DNA from: Bacteriovorax stolpii
Lineage (GTDB): Bacteria > Bdellovibrionota > Bacteriovoracia > Bacteriovoracales > Bacteriovoracaceae
DNA length: 32,077 nucleotides
Reading direction: 5' to 3'
Assembly (NCBI GenBank): GCA_945862475.1
Contig: CAMAYW010000002.1
Span: 1-32,077 of the forward strand
The translations under genes and the position numbers were made by a program. Position 1 is the stretch's first letter. Every line of letters starts with the position of its first letter. This document shows, in pieces, positions 8,231 through 16,263 of the stretch. Below the pieces are notes generated by a model. It was not told where the DNA came from. It did not search any database and saw only the letters and a program-made list of their open reading frames with translations.

Positions 8231-9004
8231 ATGAAGAGAAAAATAGTTGTTTCCTTTACAGTCATTATTATTTTATCAGTCATTCTCGTTTCAATATATT
8301 TTATAAATAAAGAAGACTATGAAATAACTCATCCCCATCAAGGGGATATCATTGAGTCCGTATACGGCCTTGGAAAAATAAAATCTAAGAATAAATTTGA
8401 TCTTATGATTGGCGTCGTTCTTAAAGTTAAAAAGATTTTTAAATCTGAAGGAGATAAAGTAAAAATAGGTGATCCGCTGATTGAATTTGATAACCTTGTT
8501 ATAAAATCTCCTTTGAATGGAACAGTGACCTATTTAAAATACTATGTAGGTGAAACGGCACTTCCTCAAATACCTATTCTTAGAATTGAAAATCTATCCG
8601 ATTTGTTTATTGAACTTTCTCTTGACCAGCAATCCGTTTTAAGGGTCATGCCAGATCAAAAGGTGAAAATATCCTTCGAGTATCTTAGGGGAGATATGTT
8701 TTCAGGAAAAGTTCTTAATGTTTTTCCTAGAAATGATGAGTTTATTGCATCAATTGTGACCGATAAACTACCAAAAAACGTCTTGCCAGGGATGACTGGT
8801 GATTTATCAATTGAAATAGGGAAAATCACTAATGCTTTGCTGTTACCCATCGCAGCGGTACAAAATGGGTTTATTAGCATCAAGAAAAAAAATACATGGA
8901 TTAAGAAGAAAGTACGTCTTGGTCATTCGAGTTCACTTTTTATTGAAATCTTAGACACAGATCTTACAATTAAAGATGAAATTAGATATCTCAAGAAGGA
9001 TTAA
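8231..9004 (+). CDS. Periplasmic adaptor (HlyD/MFP-like) of ABC exporter, hairpin-less
   Basis: I prefer ATG 8231 (257 residues) over GTG 8213; neither has a good ribosome site. One N-terminal membrane anchor (about 5-25) is followed by a split lipoyl (barrel-sandwich) domain and a beta-barrel domain, as in membrane-fusion proteins. The two lipoyl halves (ending IGDPLIEFD and beginning LVIKSPLNGTV) are joined directly. The alpha-helical hairpin that normally contacts a TolC-type channel is therefore missing. It is the first gene of an adaptor-permease-ATPase operon, with the next start immediately after its stop. The cargo is unknown. Confidence 0.8.
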   Translation: MKRKIVVSFTVIIILSVILVSIYFINKEDYEITHPHQGDIIESVYGLGKIKSKNKFDLMIGVVLKVKKIFKSEGDKVKIGDPLIEFDNLVIKSPLNGTVTYLKYYVGETALPQIPILRIENLSDLFIELSLDQQSVLRVMPDQKVKISFEYLRGDMFSGKVLNVFPRNDEFIASIVTDKLPKNVLPGMTGDLSIEIGKITNALLLPIAAVQNGFISIKKKNTWIKKKVRLGHSSSLFIEILDTDLTIKDEIRYLKKD

Positions 9005-10243
9005 ATGATTTATCTTGCCTGGAGACAAATGATTTCACGAAAGAAGCAGTCGCTTCTGATTCTCCTTGGTATTAGTTTTAGTACTTTATTATTTGTTAGT
9101 ATTTCAGGCGTACAATTAGGAATGAGAGAATATATATCCCAAGTGCTCCTAAATAATACTGCCCATGTTTTAATTTCTGGAGCTGAGAAAAAAATAAATC
9201 ATGTTGATATTACTAAAGTATTTTCGAATGATCGAGATCTTATAAAATGGATTGATTTACCTTCTGGTCTTAGAGAGGAAATGAGACTTGAAAATTACAG
9301 CTCTTGGTATCAATTATTAGAGCAAGATCCAAGAGTCCATGATTTTTCACCACGTCTCAAAACCTTTGCCGTTCTGAGTAAGGATAAATTTTCATCTGCA
9401 GTTAATCTTATCGGAACAATTCCTGAAAAAACGGTAAGGATTTCATCCATTGAAAAATACATGAAGGTAGGATCTTTTTTAGATTTAAAAGATTCTGGCG
9501 GCGTCATCATTGGTAGTGGTTCCGCTGAAGATATGGGTCTTAAGGTGAATCAGTACTTAAATTTGATTCTCGGTTCTGGGGCGACAAAGAAGTTGAGGAT
9601 TGTTGGTATTTATCATTTTGGGAATGATCAAGCTGATCGGAGTTTAGCATTCACGAATCTTAATGATGTTCAGGTTATGACCAAAAATCCAGGCAGAATA
9701 TCGGAAATAGCCGTTTCACTTGTTGATCGGGATGAATCGAATAAGATTTCTCTAGAATGGAAGAAACTCACGCATGACAACGTTCAAGACTGGAAGGAAG
9801 CGAATCAATCCTTTATGGAGATGATTAAAGTTCAGGATTATAGTCGTTATTTTATAACAATTACGATTTTAATTGTTGCTTCTTTTGGCATTTATAATGT
9901 GCTTTCAATTATGATTAATCAAAAAAGAAAGGAACTTGCGATCCTTCAGGCCATTGGTTATGGGCCTGAAAAAATCCTAAGACTTGTTCTTTACCAAGGT
10001 TTATTTTTAGGTTCCGTTGGAGGTTTTCTAGGAATTATTTTGGGTTACTTTGTATGCCTCTATCTTGAAAGAATCAGACTTAATATAGAGATTGGGGGGG
10101 AGCATCATCTTTGGATAAGTTATGATTGGAAAATTTATCTCATTGCATTTCTTTGTGCCTTTCTTTCATCAGTCTTTTCATCACTCATACCAGCTTTCAG
10201 TGCCAGCCGTTTAATGCCTTTAGATATTATAAGGTCAGAATAA
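9005..10243 (+). CDS. ABC transporter permease, MacB/LolC/DevC (FtsX) type
   Basis: This 412-residue protein has the layout of FtsX-superfamily permeases: one N-terminal TM (about 16-36), a large periplasmic domain (about 40-275), then three C-terminal TMs with the conserved stretch NQKRKELAILQAIGYGP before TM3. Such permeases do not translocate by a classical channel but couple ATP hydrolysis to periplasmic movements (lipoprotein extraction, glycolipid or peptide export). It starts right at the stop of the adaptor gene, with AAGGA just upstream, and its stop abuts the ATPase start. A G7 run (10094-10100) lies within the coding sequence. Confidence 0.88.
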   Translation: MIYLAWRQMISRKKQSLLILLGISFSTLLFVSISGVQLGMREYISQVLLNNTAHVLISGAEKKINHVDITKVFSNDRDLIKWIDLPSGLREEMRLENYSSWYQLLEQDPRVHDFSPRLKTFAVLSKDKFSSAVNLIGTIPEKTVRISSIEKYMKVGSFLDLKDSGGVIIGSGSAEDMGLKVNQYLNLILGSGATKKLRIVGIYHFGNDQADRSLAFTNLNDVQVMTKNPGRISEIAVSLVDRDESNKISLEWKKLTHDNVQDWKEANQSFMEMIKVQDYSRYFITITILIVASFGIYNVLSIMINQKRKELAILQAIGYGPEKILRLVLYQGLFLGSVGGFLGIILGYFVCLYLERIRLNIEIGGEHHLWISYDWKIYLIAFLCAFLSSVFSSLIPAFSASRLMPLDIIRSE

Positions 10244-10921
10244 ATGATTGAAGGGTGTAACATATCAAGAGATTTTGGTTTCCCACGCGAGCGAGTTCTC
10301 CACCATTTGAATTTTAAAATCCGTGATGGTGAATTTATCTCTATCTCAGGAAGATCAGGAAGTGGAAAAAGTACATTACTTTACATAATGAGTTCTTTAG
10401 ATCACCCGAGCGAGGGACAACTCTTCCTTGATGGAAAAGATTTAAAATTACTATCTTCGAAAGATGTCCATCATTTAAGGAATACCAGTATCGGTTTCAT
10501 TTTTCAATTCCACTATCTACTTCCTGAGTTAACTGTTTTTGAGAATGTATTACTACCGGCAAGAAATTTAGGGATCATTAATTCAAAGAAAAAAGAGGCG
10601 ATAGAACTTTTAACTTACCTAGGAGTTCAGTCCCTTGTGGATCGGTATCCAAATGAGCTCTCCGGCGGAGAGCAACAAAGAGTTGCTATTGCAAGAGCGC
10701 TCATTATGAGACCAAAATATCTTTTTGCTGATGAGCCTACTGGAAATCTAGATACTATGAATGCAAACATTGTCATGAACATGCTTAAAGAAATTAACTA
10801 TAAGCAAAAGACAACGATTTGTTTAGTTACCCATGATCCAGACTATTCGGCATTTGCAGGCAGAGAAATCTATCTTATAAATGGACATATTTCCGAGCGT
10901 AAAAAAGATTTACTTTTTTAG
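10244..10921 (+). CDS. ABC transporter ATP-binding protein, LolD/MacB/DevA type
   Basis: This 225-residue ATPase has Walker A GRSGSGKST (36-44), Q-loop Q88, signature LSGGEQQ (139-145), Walker B LFADEP with E164 and the following GNLD D-loop, and switch histidine H197. The size and the E-P-T-G-N-L-D sequence fit the LolD/MacB/FtsE group. It closes the adaptor-permease-ATPase operon (order as in cyanobacterial devBCA) and follows an AAGG site at the permease end. Its last 12 bp overlap the convergent K+ channel gene. All catalytic residues are intact. Confidence 0.93.
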   Translation: MIEGCNISRDFGFPRERVLHHLNFKIRDGEFISISGRSGSGKSTLLYIMSSLDHPSEGQLFLDGKDLKLLSSKDVHHLRNTSIGFIFQFHYLLPELTVFENVLLPARNLGIINSKKKEAIELLTYLGVQSLVDRYPNELSGGEQQRVAIARALIMRPKYLFADEPTGNLDTMNANIVMNMLKEINYKQKTTICLVTHDPDYSAFAGREIYLINGHISERKKDLLF

Positions 10922-11275
10922 GTGGCTTTTCTTGTTTAAGAATAATTCTTTATATTGAATGATTGTTTCTGCAAAAAGTGCCGTGTACATGGCAAATAGA
11001 GCAAGTCCAATAAGCATGAGGAAAATTCCCAGAAGCTTTCCTGAATTCGTTACTGGAGTGATATCTCCATAACCAGTCGTTGTGGCCGTGGAAAACGCCC
11101 ACCAAATAGCATCTATATATTTTTCTAACTTGGTATTCTCCCCACTTTCAAGGACCCAAAATAAGTAACTACAAAAGAGTATAAATGCATTACCCACAAT
11201 AGTGAGAAGGATAAAGAAAGGTGACCTTACGAGATAGGTGATTTCTTTTAGGAAGATTTTTAAATGGTGAATCAT
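10910..11275 (-). CDS. Two-TM potassium channel (pore domain only)
   Basis: This 121-residue protein has TM1 (about 19-42), a pore helix, the selectivity filter TTTGYGD (about 66-72), and TM2 (about 83-105), matching the ion-channel-2 (KcsA/Kch) fold. It lacks an RCK/TrkA-N regulatory domain, and the tail after TM2 is only about 15 basic residues, so gating by cytoplasmic nucleotides is unlikely. It would act as a homotetramer in the inner membrane. The ribosome site before the ATG is weak. It is 33 bp downstream of the MgtC/DUF4010 gene and may be co-transcribed with it. Confidence 0.88.
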   Translation of the reverse strand: MIHHLKIFLKEITYLVRSPFFILLTIVGNAFILFCSYLFWVLESGENTKLEKYIDAIWWAFSTATTTGYGDITPVTNSGKLLGIFLMLIGLALFAMYTALFAETIIQYKELFLNKKSHLKK

Positions 11276-11308
11276 TGACTTTATTATAAAGGGGAGGTTT
11301 TTATAAAT

Positions 11309-12556
11309 CTAGGAAAATGCATAAATTAAAAGTCCGGTATGAAAAATAACGAGAATAATCCATGGGTATAAAATGATCTTTCTTAAAATATTTCCGCCTA
11401 TCATCATTGAGACACAACCTTTAAATAAGATGTTCGCGAGAAGGGCAAGGAATAAATGTTGATACCCTTCTCGTGTTGTTAAGATTCCTTTCTGAACGAG
11501 CCGTCCAGTCGAAAGAGTTATAGCGTCGACATCTAAAATACCTGAAAAAAAAGCGATAGTTGAAAGCTTGCTTTTTGCGATCTGATCATGACTAAGAGAA
11601 AAAACACAAAGGATGATGGTATAAAAGAAGGCAAAGCTTATTGCAGTTTTTAGACTGATTTTACTGTACTTTAATTGATCTTGAGATAACTTTTTAGAAT
11701 TTAATTTCCAAACCCAAATAATTGGTAAACTCGATGCGATAAAGAGAGTTCCTAAGGGAAAAGTTGGGTTCATTAATGGGGCGACGGTTAAGAGTTCTAA
11801 AAAGACTCTTATGTAAAGAGTCATCCATGAAATAAGAATAATAAGAGTGTAGTAAGCGTGTTTATTTTCACTTGTTCGACATAACTTACTTGAGCCTAGG
11901 GTCGTGGCCGTGCTTGAAATTAATCCACCAATGATACCCGCCCAGAGAACCCCGTTTCCATCATTTTTAAATTTATAAATAAGTTGTCCTATGAGATTAA
12001 TAGCATAAATCAGAATAACCATAAGCCAAATTTCGGGAAGATTTAACACCTCATTGGGGCCAAACGTTTTTCTTGGAAGGATAGGGTAGATAACAAGTGT
12101 AATTGCAACGAACTTTATAATGGATCTAATTTCATCGTCGCTAAACTTCGTTGCAATTCTATGAAGCTCGATTTTGAGCTGTAAAATGACCGTTAGTAAT
12201 CCAGTTAATATGGTGGCCAAAATGAATTGTTCTTTACTAACAAGAACCCCTACGAGAAACATCGTCATCAGACTTATTTCTGTTACGAGACCTCGATGTA
12301 TTTCATTTTTTTTAAAGAGACTTATTTTTTCTAAGAGAGTGATACTCACAATTCCACCAAGACCAATATAAATCATTCCACTTCCAAATTGAGGTAAGAG
12401 GTGTCCGCAGATTGTTCCAAACAAAGAAACCAGAGCAAATGATCTAATCCCTGCGATAGAAGATTCTGCCCATTCTCTTTGAAGACCTACAATGAGACCT
12501 AATCCTAATGAAATAAAAAAGTACTGATAGGGGTAGAGTTGATCAATATTAAACAT
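11309..12556 (-). CDS. MgtC/SapB-DUF4010 integral membrane protein
   Basis: This 415-residue protein has about 11-12 hydrophobic segments. The N-terminal part has the MgtC/SapB pattern (GLIVGLQREW followed by AGIRSFALVSLFG), and the rest matches the DUF4010 membrane domain, including GGLISSTATTLG and DVDAITLS. MgtC proteins modulate Mg2+ or phosphate and F-type ATPase physiology in pathogens; the function of the DUF4010 fusion is not established. It lies just upstream of the K+ channel gene on the same strand, consistent with a shared ion-homeostasis role (inference). Confidence 0.85.
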   Translation of the reverse strand: MFNIDQLYPYQYFFISLGLGLIVGLQREWAESSIAGIRSFALVSLFGTICGHLLPQFGSGMIYIGLGGIVSITLLEKISLFKKNEIHRGLVTEISLMTMFLVGVLVSKEQFILATILTGLLTVILQLKIELHRIATKFSDDEIRSIIKFVAITLVIYPILPRKTFGPNEVLNLPEIWLMVILIYAINLIGQLIYKFKNDGNGVLWAGIIGGLISSTATTLGSSKLCRTSENKHAYYTLIILISWMTLYIRVFLELLTVAPLMNPTFPLGTLFIASSLPIIWVWKLNSKKLSQDQLKYSKISLKTAISFAFFYTIILCVFSLSHDQIAKSKLSTIAFFSGILDVDAITLSTGRLVQKGILTTREGYQHLFLALLANILFKGCVSMMIGGNILRKIILYPWIILVIFHTGLLIYAFS

Positions 12557-12701
12557 TAAATCCTCTGAGAATTAAATTACATTCAATACGTACAATTTTT
12601 CATATGATTTTCATCATCCATTCTTTGGATAGATTTAAATTTACCTTATCGTTAAGAAACGAAAAGATAACAAGGCATTGGTTTTAACGCGGAGGAAGAG
12701 T

Positions 12702-13136
12702 ATGCTTGAAAATATTAAATCAATTCAAAAAACTCAGGAAAGCACGGCACTGATCCTTAAAAAAATGATGGATACAAATCAATTCAGAACTCCCACACAT
12801 GCCTTTGTGGTTTTGAGAGCAACGATGAAAGCGATTAGAGATCGAATTGAACCGGGAGAGGCCTTACATCTTGGAGGGCAATTACCGGCGCTTCTTAGGG
12901 GGTATTATTTTGAAGGATTCGATATGGCGAACGTGAAGCGACCTAAAAGTTCATGTAAAGGTGTGAACGAGTTTTATGGTGAGGTCAGAGATTATTTAGA
13001 GGCGTACGATTTTATGGAGCTTGATATTGTTGTACCAATCGCTTTAAATGTTATTTTAGACAACATAGATCGTGGGGAAGCTTCTCAAGTCTTTCATCAA
13101 CTTCCCAAAGATCTTCAAGAATTAAGGACGACTTAG
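12702..13136 (+). CDS. DUF2267-family protein
   Basis: I choose ATG 12702 because a near-perfect GGAGGAAGA site lies just upstream; this gives 144 residues. The segment with LRATMKAIRDRI, GEALHLGGQLPALLRG and YYFEG is the hallmark of DUF2267. This small helical domain has no established biochemical function and is often annotated near stress or envelope genes. No signal peptide or membrane segment is seen, so it is probably cytoplasmic. A DUF2905 gene follows after 12 bp, making a likely two-gene operon. Confidence 0.85.
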   Translation: MLENIKSIQKTQESTALILKKMMDTNQFRTPTHAFVVLRATMKAIRDRIEPGEALHLGGQLPALLRGYYFEGFDMANVKRPKSSCKGVNEFYGEVRDYLEAYDFMELDIVVPIALNVILDNIDRGEASQVFHQLPKDLQELRTT

Positions 13137-13148
13137 TATCAGGTTCCC

Positions 13149-13361
13149 ATGGATTCTATTTCAAAAACTTTAATTACTGTGGGCTCACTATGTGTTGTTG
13201 GTGGTCTCATCTGGCATTTTTCCGGTGGAAATATTCCCTTTGGTAAATTACCAGGAGATATTAGAATTCAAAGTGAACATACAAAGATTTATATCCCCCT
13301 TACCTCGGGCCTTATTCTAAGTGGTCTTCTTTCTCTTCTTTCCTATTTGTTTCGAGACTAA
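13149..13361 (+). CDS. DUF2905-family small membrane protein
   Basis: The 70-residue product has two TM segments (about 8-25 and 49-67) separated by the conserved loop GKLPGDIRI and a TKIYIPLTSGLILS stretch, which match DUF2905. The function of this inner-membrane family is unknown. It follows the DUF2267 gene by 12 bp with only a weak ribosome site (AGG), consistent with operon expression. Its stop lies 8 bp from the stop of the convergent outer-membrane protein gene. Confidence 0.85.
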   Translation: MDSISKTLITVGSLCVVGGLIWHFSGGNIPFGKLPGDIRIQSEHTKIYIPLTSGLILSGLLSLLSYLFRD

Positions 13362-13369
13362 TATATTTA

Positions 13370-14206
13370 TTACTGCATATAACCGCGTGAGACGGATTCA
13401 TAAAAAAAGTAACTAAATCCCACAAATGCACCGTAAGTATAGTCAGATTTATGAAGAGGACTCCCTGAATTAGCAGCTCCTTTATAGCTATTTACACCAA
13501 GTCCTGCATAAAGACCTATTTGGTTCTTTTCGTGGATAAAAGCGAGACCTGCGCTAGATCCAAGGTAGCCCCCTGTTGCTTTGTATTTTGGTCTTTCTGG
13601 AGTCACAAATCTCTCAGAAACCTCAAAATAATAGTCTTGAAACTTTTCAGTGGCATAATTTCTCGAGATAGAAAGTGTGATTGAATTAAATCGAGTGTCA
13701 TCAAAAAAATATCTAAAGTTCATGCTTTGGGCAAAGACCATACCCCTTTGAGTGACAGTTGAAAAATCAGTCGAGTATGCTAATCGTGCAGGAAAAAAGA
13801 GCCTCCACCAAAATTTATCAGTTCTATGTAAAAAGATGTAAATTCTGGGCCCAAATTCTCCCATCCAGTCGAGATTTGGCATGTCTTTTCTTGCGTCGTT
13901 ATCTTGTGAATATGCTGGAAATGAGCCGGTGGCATTCAGGTCTATACCGTAATGTGGGTGCAGGAATAGTCTCGCTCTCGCTGAATCTTCTTCGTCTGAT
14001 CTAAATCTCAAACCTCGGTATCTGAAGATAGGAAAGATGATGTATCTCATTCTACCTTGACCAGCGGCCGGGTAGTCTGGAACGTAGCCATAACCTCCGA
14101 CTACACCTAGTTCGTAAAGAGGTTTAGAAGATAAGACCCTGTGAAGGACTGAGGACCAAGAACTAGTGGTATAAAGAAGCGTAATGAGGAAATAGAAAAC
14201 TCTCAT
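13370..14206 (-). CDS. MipA/OmpV-family outer membrane beta-barrel protein
   Basis: This 278-residue protein has a signal peptide (about 1-19) and alternating-residue beta strands rich in Tyr, Phe and Arg. The early GVVGGYGYVPDYPAAGQGRMRYIIFP-like region (about 35-60) and the later EFGPRIYI fit MipA/OmpV proteins. E. coli MipA scaffolds MltA and PBP1B; many family members are outer-membrane porin-like proteins of unknown role. The C-terminus extends about eight residues beyond the last aromatic strand and ends in Gln rather than Phe, which is slightly atypical for BAM recognition. No good ribosome site precedes the ATG; the nearest AAGGAG is about 22 bases upstream. Confidence 0.75.
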   Translation of the reverse strand: MRVFYFLITLLYTTSSWSSVLHRVLSSKPLYELGVVGGYGYVPDYPAAGQGRMRYIIFPIFRYRGLRFRSDEEDSARARLFLHPHYGIDLNATGSFPAYSQDNDARKDMPNLDWMGEFGPRIYIFLHRTDKFWWRLFFPARLAYSTDFSTVTQRGMVFAQSMNFRYFFDDTRFNSITLSISRNYATEKFQDYYFEVSERFVTPERPKYKATGGYLGSSAGLAFIHEKNQIGLYAGLGVNSYKGAANSGSPLHKSDYTYGAFVGFSYFFYESVSRGYMQ

Positions 14207-14215
14207 TAGGCCAAT

Positions 14216-14395
14216 TTACAACTCTTTCTCCTTATTATCTAGAGAAACCTCCTCCCTGGGGTTCGTTAGTGCCTCCGAATCCTGAGACTTATGAGTCTCC
14301 TGGGTTTTTTTCTCTTCTTCATCAATAATTGTCATATAAAGTGTTATATCCATACCGCCAATATACTCTTCAACTGGGAGCTGCACTTTAGACAC
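14216..14395 (-). CDS. Possible 59-residue acidic small protein upstream of mipA-like gene
   Basis: From a GTG at 14395 (or ATG at 14353) an open frame runs to TAA at 14216-14218, ending 9 bases before the MipA-like start. The N-terminal part (SKVQLPVEEYIGGMDITLYM) looks folded, while the rest is a highly charged Glu/Lys/Asn tail. Ribosome sites for either start are weak. If translated, it could be coupled to the outer-membrane gene, which lacks its own site; AAGGAG lies inside this ORF. No family is recognised. It occupies most of the otherwise gene-free 14207-14480 stretch. Confidence 0.3.
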   Translation of the reverse strand: MSKVQLPVEEYIGGMDITLYMTIIDEEEKKTQETHKSQDSEALTNPREEVSLDNKEKEL

Positions 14396-14503
14396 TCGCT
14401 TCTGTCTATGTGTTTTCTAGGCTCTTTACATGATCAAAATCAGCTCAGTTACACTTTCACACACATTTAAGGAGCTCTAATATGGAGTTGACAGGGGGTG
14501 ATG

Positions 14504-14683
14504 ATGAAAGTCGATTTAGGAGTTCCACTTTTAGCTTTGATCCTCATTTTGTGGGCCATTTTTGTTATCATGGCCTTCTTTTATGCTTTTTTTGGGAAAG
14601 GAAATATGAGGGAGGTTAGGTCATATTTTTTAAGGTTTTTTGAGAATCATCCTCACAAGAAGCAAAAAAATAGACCCCTCTAG
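14504..14683 (+). CDS. Small single-pass membrane protein of unknown function
   Basis: The 59-residue product has one strong TM segment (about 6-29) followed by a basic cytoplasmic tail. I choose ATG 14504, which follows AGGGGG (14493-14498) by 5 bases; GTG 14498 and ATG 14501 are alternatives. A much better ribosome site, AAGGAG at 14469-14474, instead serves an ATG at 14482 in another frame. That frame would join this one if the G5 run at 14494-14498 were one base shorter. No family is recognised. Confidence 0.5.
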   Translation: MKVDLGVPLLALILILWAIFVIMAFFYAFFGKGNMREVRSYFLRFFENHPHKKQKNRPL

Positions 14684-14866
14684 ACCATTTTTCGAGGAGA
14701 AAAGTGCATTTTTAGGGGGGGAATGGGGCATTTTCCTTACAAATTCCTTCAGACTGTGGGGAAAGTTGAAATTTTTATTTGTATTTCTGCTCTTAATAGT
14801 CAAAAGTATAAGTATAAAGAAAGTAGGAAAGATTAACTTCCGAATAACAATCCTCTGGAGGATATC

Positions 14867-15265
14867 ATGGCGAAGAAAGCTACTAAAAAAGCTACTGCAA
14901 AGAAAACACCTGCTAAAAAAGCTGCTCCTGCAAAAAAAGCAACAGCTAAAAAAGCTGCTCCTGCTAAGAAAGCTGCTGCTCCTAAGAAAGCTGCTGCTCC
15001 TAAGAAGAAAACAGCTCGTAAGCCAAATGCTGCTTTTATGCAAGCTTTCACACCATCAGCTGAGCTAGCTGCCGTTATCGGTGCTGCTGCTGCTGCTCGT
15101 ACAGAAGTTGTTAAAAAGCTTTGGGCTTATATTAAGAAGCACAATCTTCAAAACCCAAAAAACAAGAGAAACATTCTTGCTGACGAAAAACTTTCAAAAG
15201 TTTTCGGTAAAAAAGAAGTTTCTATGTTCGAACTTGCTTCTCTTATCGGCAAACACCTTAAGTAG
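14867..15265 (+). CDS. SWIB/MDM2-domain protein with histone-H1-like Lys/Ala/Pro tail
   Basis: This 132-residue protein starts after a strong GGAGG site. Residues 1-52 are almost only Lys, Ala, Pro and Thr in irregular KKA/PAKK repeats, like histone H1 C-terminal tails and bacterial H1-like proteins. Residues about 53-131 are a SWIB domain (KPNAAFMQAFTPSAELAAVI, LQNPKNKRNILADEKLSKVFG). SWIB domains occur in eukaryotic SWI/SNF subunits and, in bacteria, mainly in Chlamydiae and some Bdellovibrionota. A nucleoid-associated, DNA-binding role is likely but inferred. The gene is monocistronic with a strong terminator and a TATAAA -10 box at 14813-14818, suggesting high expression. A close paralogue lies at 19077. 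Confidence 0.92.
   Translation: MAKKATKKATAKKTPAKKAAPAKKATAKKAAPAKKAAAPKKAAAPKKKTARKPNAAFMQAFTPSAELAAVIGAAAAARTEVVKKLWAYIKKHNLQNPKNKRNILADEKLSKVFGKKEVSMFELASLIGKHLK
14873..15012 (+). repeat. Low-complexity direct repeats encoding the Lys/Ala tail
   Basis: Units of the type aaaaaagctgctcctgc and the 18-base unit gctgctgctcctaagaaa recur in the tail-coding part, the latter essentially in tandem near 14970-15005. Such repeats can expand or contract by slippage in three-codon steps without breaking the frame. Confidence 0.7.
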
Positions 15266-15274
15266 TTAGTTATT

Positions 15275-15310
15275 GGCCAGCAGTTCCGTCCTGCTGGCCT
15301 TCTTTTTATT
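15275..15310 (+). terminator. Rho-independent terminator after the first SWIB gene
   Basis: GGCCAGCAG (15275-15283) pairs perfectly with CTGCTGGCC (15291-15299) around a 7-base loop and is followed by a T-rich tract (TTCTTTTTATT). It begins 9 bases after the stop codon. Confidence 0.93.
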
Positions 15311-15396
15311 CCTAATCTCATTTATTTTTCTTTGTTCATTTTTCTGGCAAGATTTTTGCTTCTTATTCTCTTAATTTTTGAATAAGGGAGCATCGG

Positions 15397-16263
15397 ATGC
15401 TTAGAACTTTTTTATTTTTCTTTGGTTTTATTTCCATTCTTGCCGCCGACACTTCAAGCAATGAGGATTCATCTTTATCAGGAAGTTTTAAATATCCAGG
15501 CGAGACTCCCAAGTTGGTATCATTTTCAGTAAATTGGTTCGAGCGACATGGGATTGTAAGGGGCATTTATTCTGATAATTACTTTTCAAAGAGTGAAATC
15601 GTTTCAGGCGAGAATGGCCCAAATGGGGCCCATCTTATTGTTAATTTCCCGACTGAAAAATTTGGAACAAAATCCTTGGTCTTTTTTTTACCGCATCCAA
15701 TAAGTTCTAAAAACCTTGGTCAATCTTTAGGACTTGTGACAAGGGATCAACTTGGACGAGTCAAAGATTTAATCTCAGTTAATAACATTAAATTTGTTAA
15801 TTCTTTCAATACGGATATTCAGATGCAAGAGGAGAGTGAGTGCACGAGAGGATTTGGAGAAATTTCTGGATTTTGTGGTCTTTATGCTGGTCTCATCAGT
15901 GAGACAGAGGACAGAAGAAATATGTGCAATCTTCTCCTGAATGACGCTGTAAAATTAGAGCTAACGAAAGAAGGAGTTCTCTTTTTACATTTTGGGGAAG
16001 TGAATGAAATTCTTTCTAGTCCCGGTCACTTAATTGGGCGTATTCCTTTTAATCCTCAAAAAATGTCCGTTGATATCATGGGCCGTATTTGTGAACAAAT
16101 GGTGGGGGTGAAGTCCTCCACGGACTCATGTAAGATTGTTCATTTAAAAGGTAAGTTCTCTCATGAAAAGGAAATAAAAACGTTTAAAGGTACTTACAGG
16201 ATCTCAGAAGAGGGAACAAATAAAGATTGTCTTTATAAGCTCTCTCTTGAACGAAAAATTTAA
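15397..16263 (+). CDS. Exported protein of unknown function
   Basis: The 288-residue product starts after an AAGGGAG site and has a signal peptide (about 1-17, cleavage near LAA-D). The mature protein is mostly beta-rich and carries several cysteines in its second half (in CTRGFG, GFCGLYAG, NMCNLL, RICEQ, DSCKIV, DCLYKL), which could form disulfides in the periplasm. I recognise no family. It stands alone between the first SWIB terminator and the convergent serA operon, and its TAA stop shares TTAA with the stop of the opposing zinc-protein gene. Confidence 0.75.
   Translation: MLRTFLFFFGFISILAADTSSNEDSSLSGSFKYPGETPKLVSFSVNWFERHGIVRGIYSDNYFSKSEIVSGENGPNGAHLIVNFPTEKFGTKSLVFFLPHPISSKNLGQSLGLVTRDQLGRVKDLISVNNIKFVNSFNTDIQMQEESECTRGFGEISGFCGLYAGLISETEDRRNMCNLLLNDAVKLELTKEGVLFLHFGEVNEILSSPGHLIGRIPFNPQKMSVDIMGRICEQMVGVKSSTDSCKIVHLKGKFSHEKEIKTFKGTYRISEEGTNKDCLYKLSLERKI

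Noticed and set aside
12646..12670. Imperfect dyad TTATC/GATAA with inner CGTT/AACG upstream of the DUF2267 gene
   Set aside because: Mismatches break the stem and no T-run or conserved context supports a regulatory role.
14284..14311. Hairpin GAGACT-TATG-AGTCTC followed by a T7 run as a terminator
   Set aside because: The stem is only 6 bp, five bases separate it from the T run, and no plus-strand gene lies upstream.
14630..15068. Open frames in other frames and on the minus strand over the SWIB tail region
   Set aside because: They are shadows of the Lys/Ala repeat coding sequence, giving low-complexity Leu/Ser/Phe/Arg products without ribosome sites.
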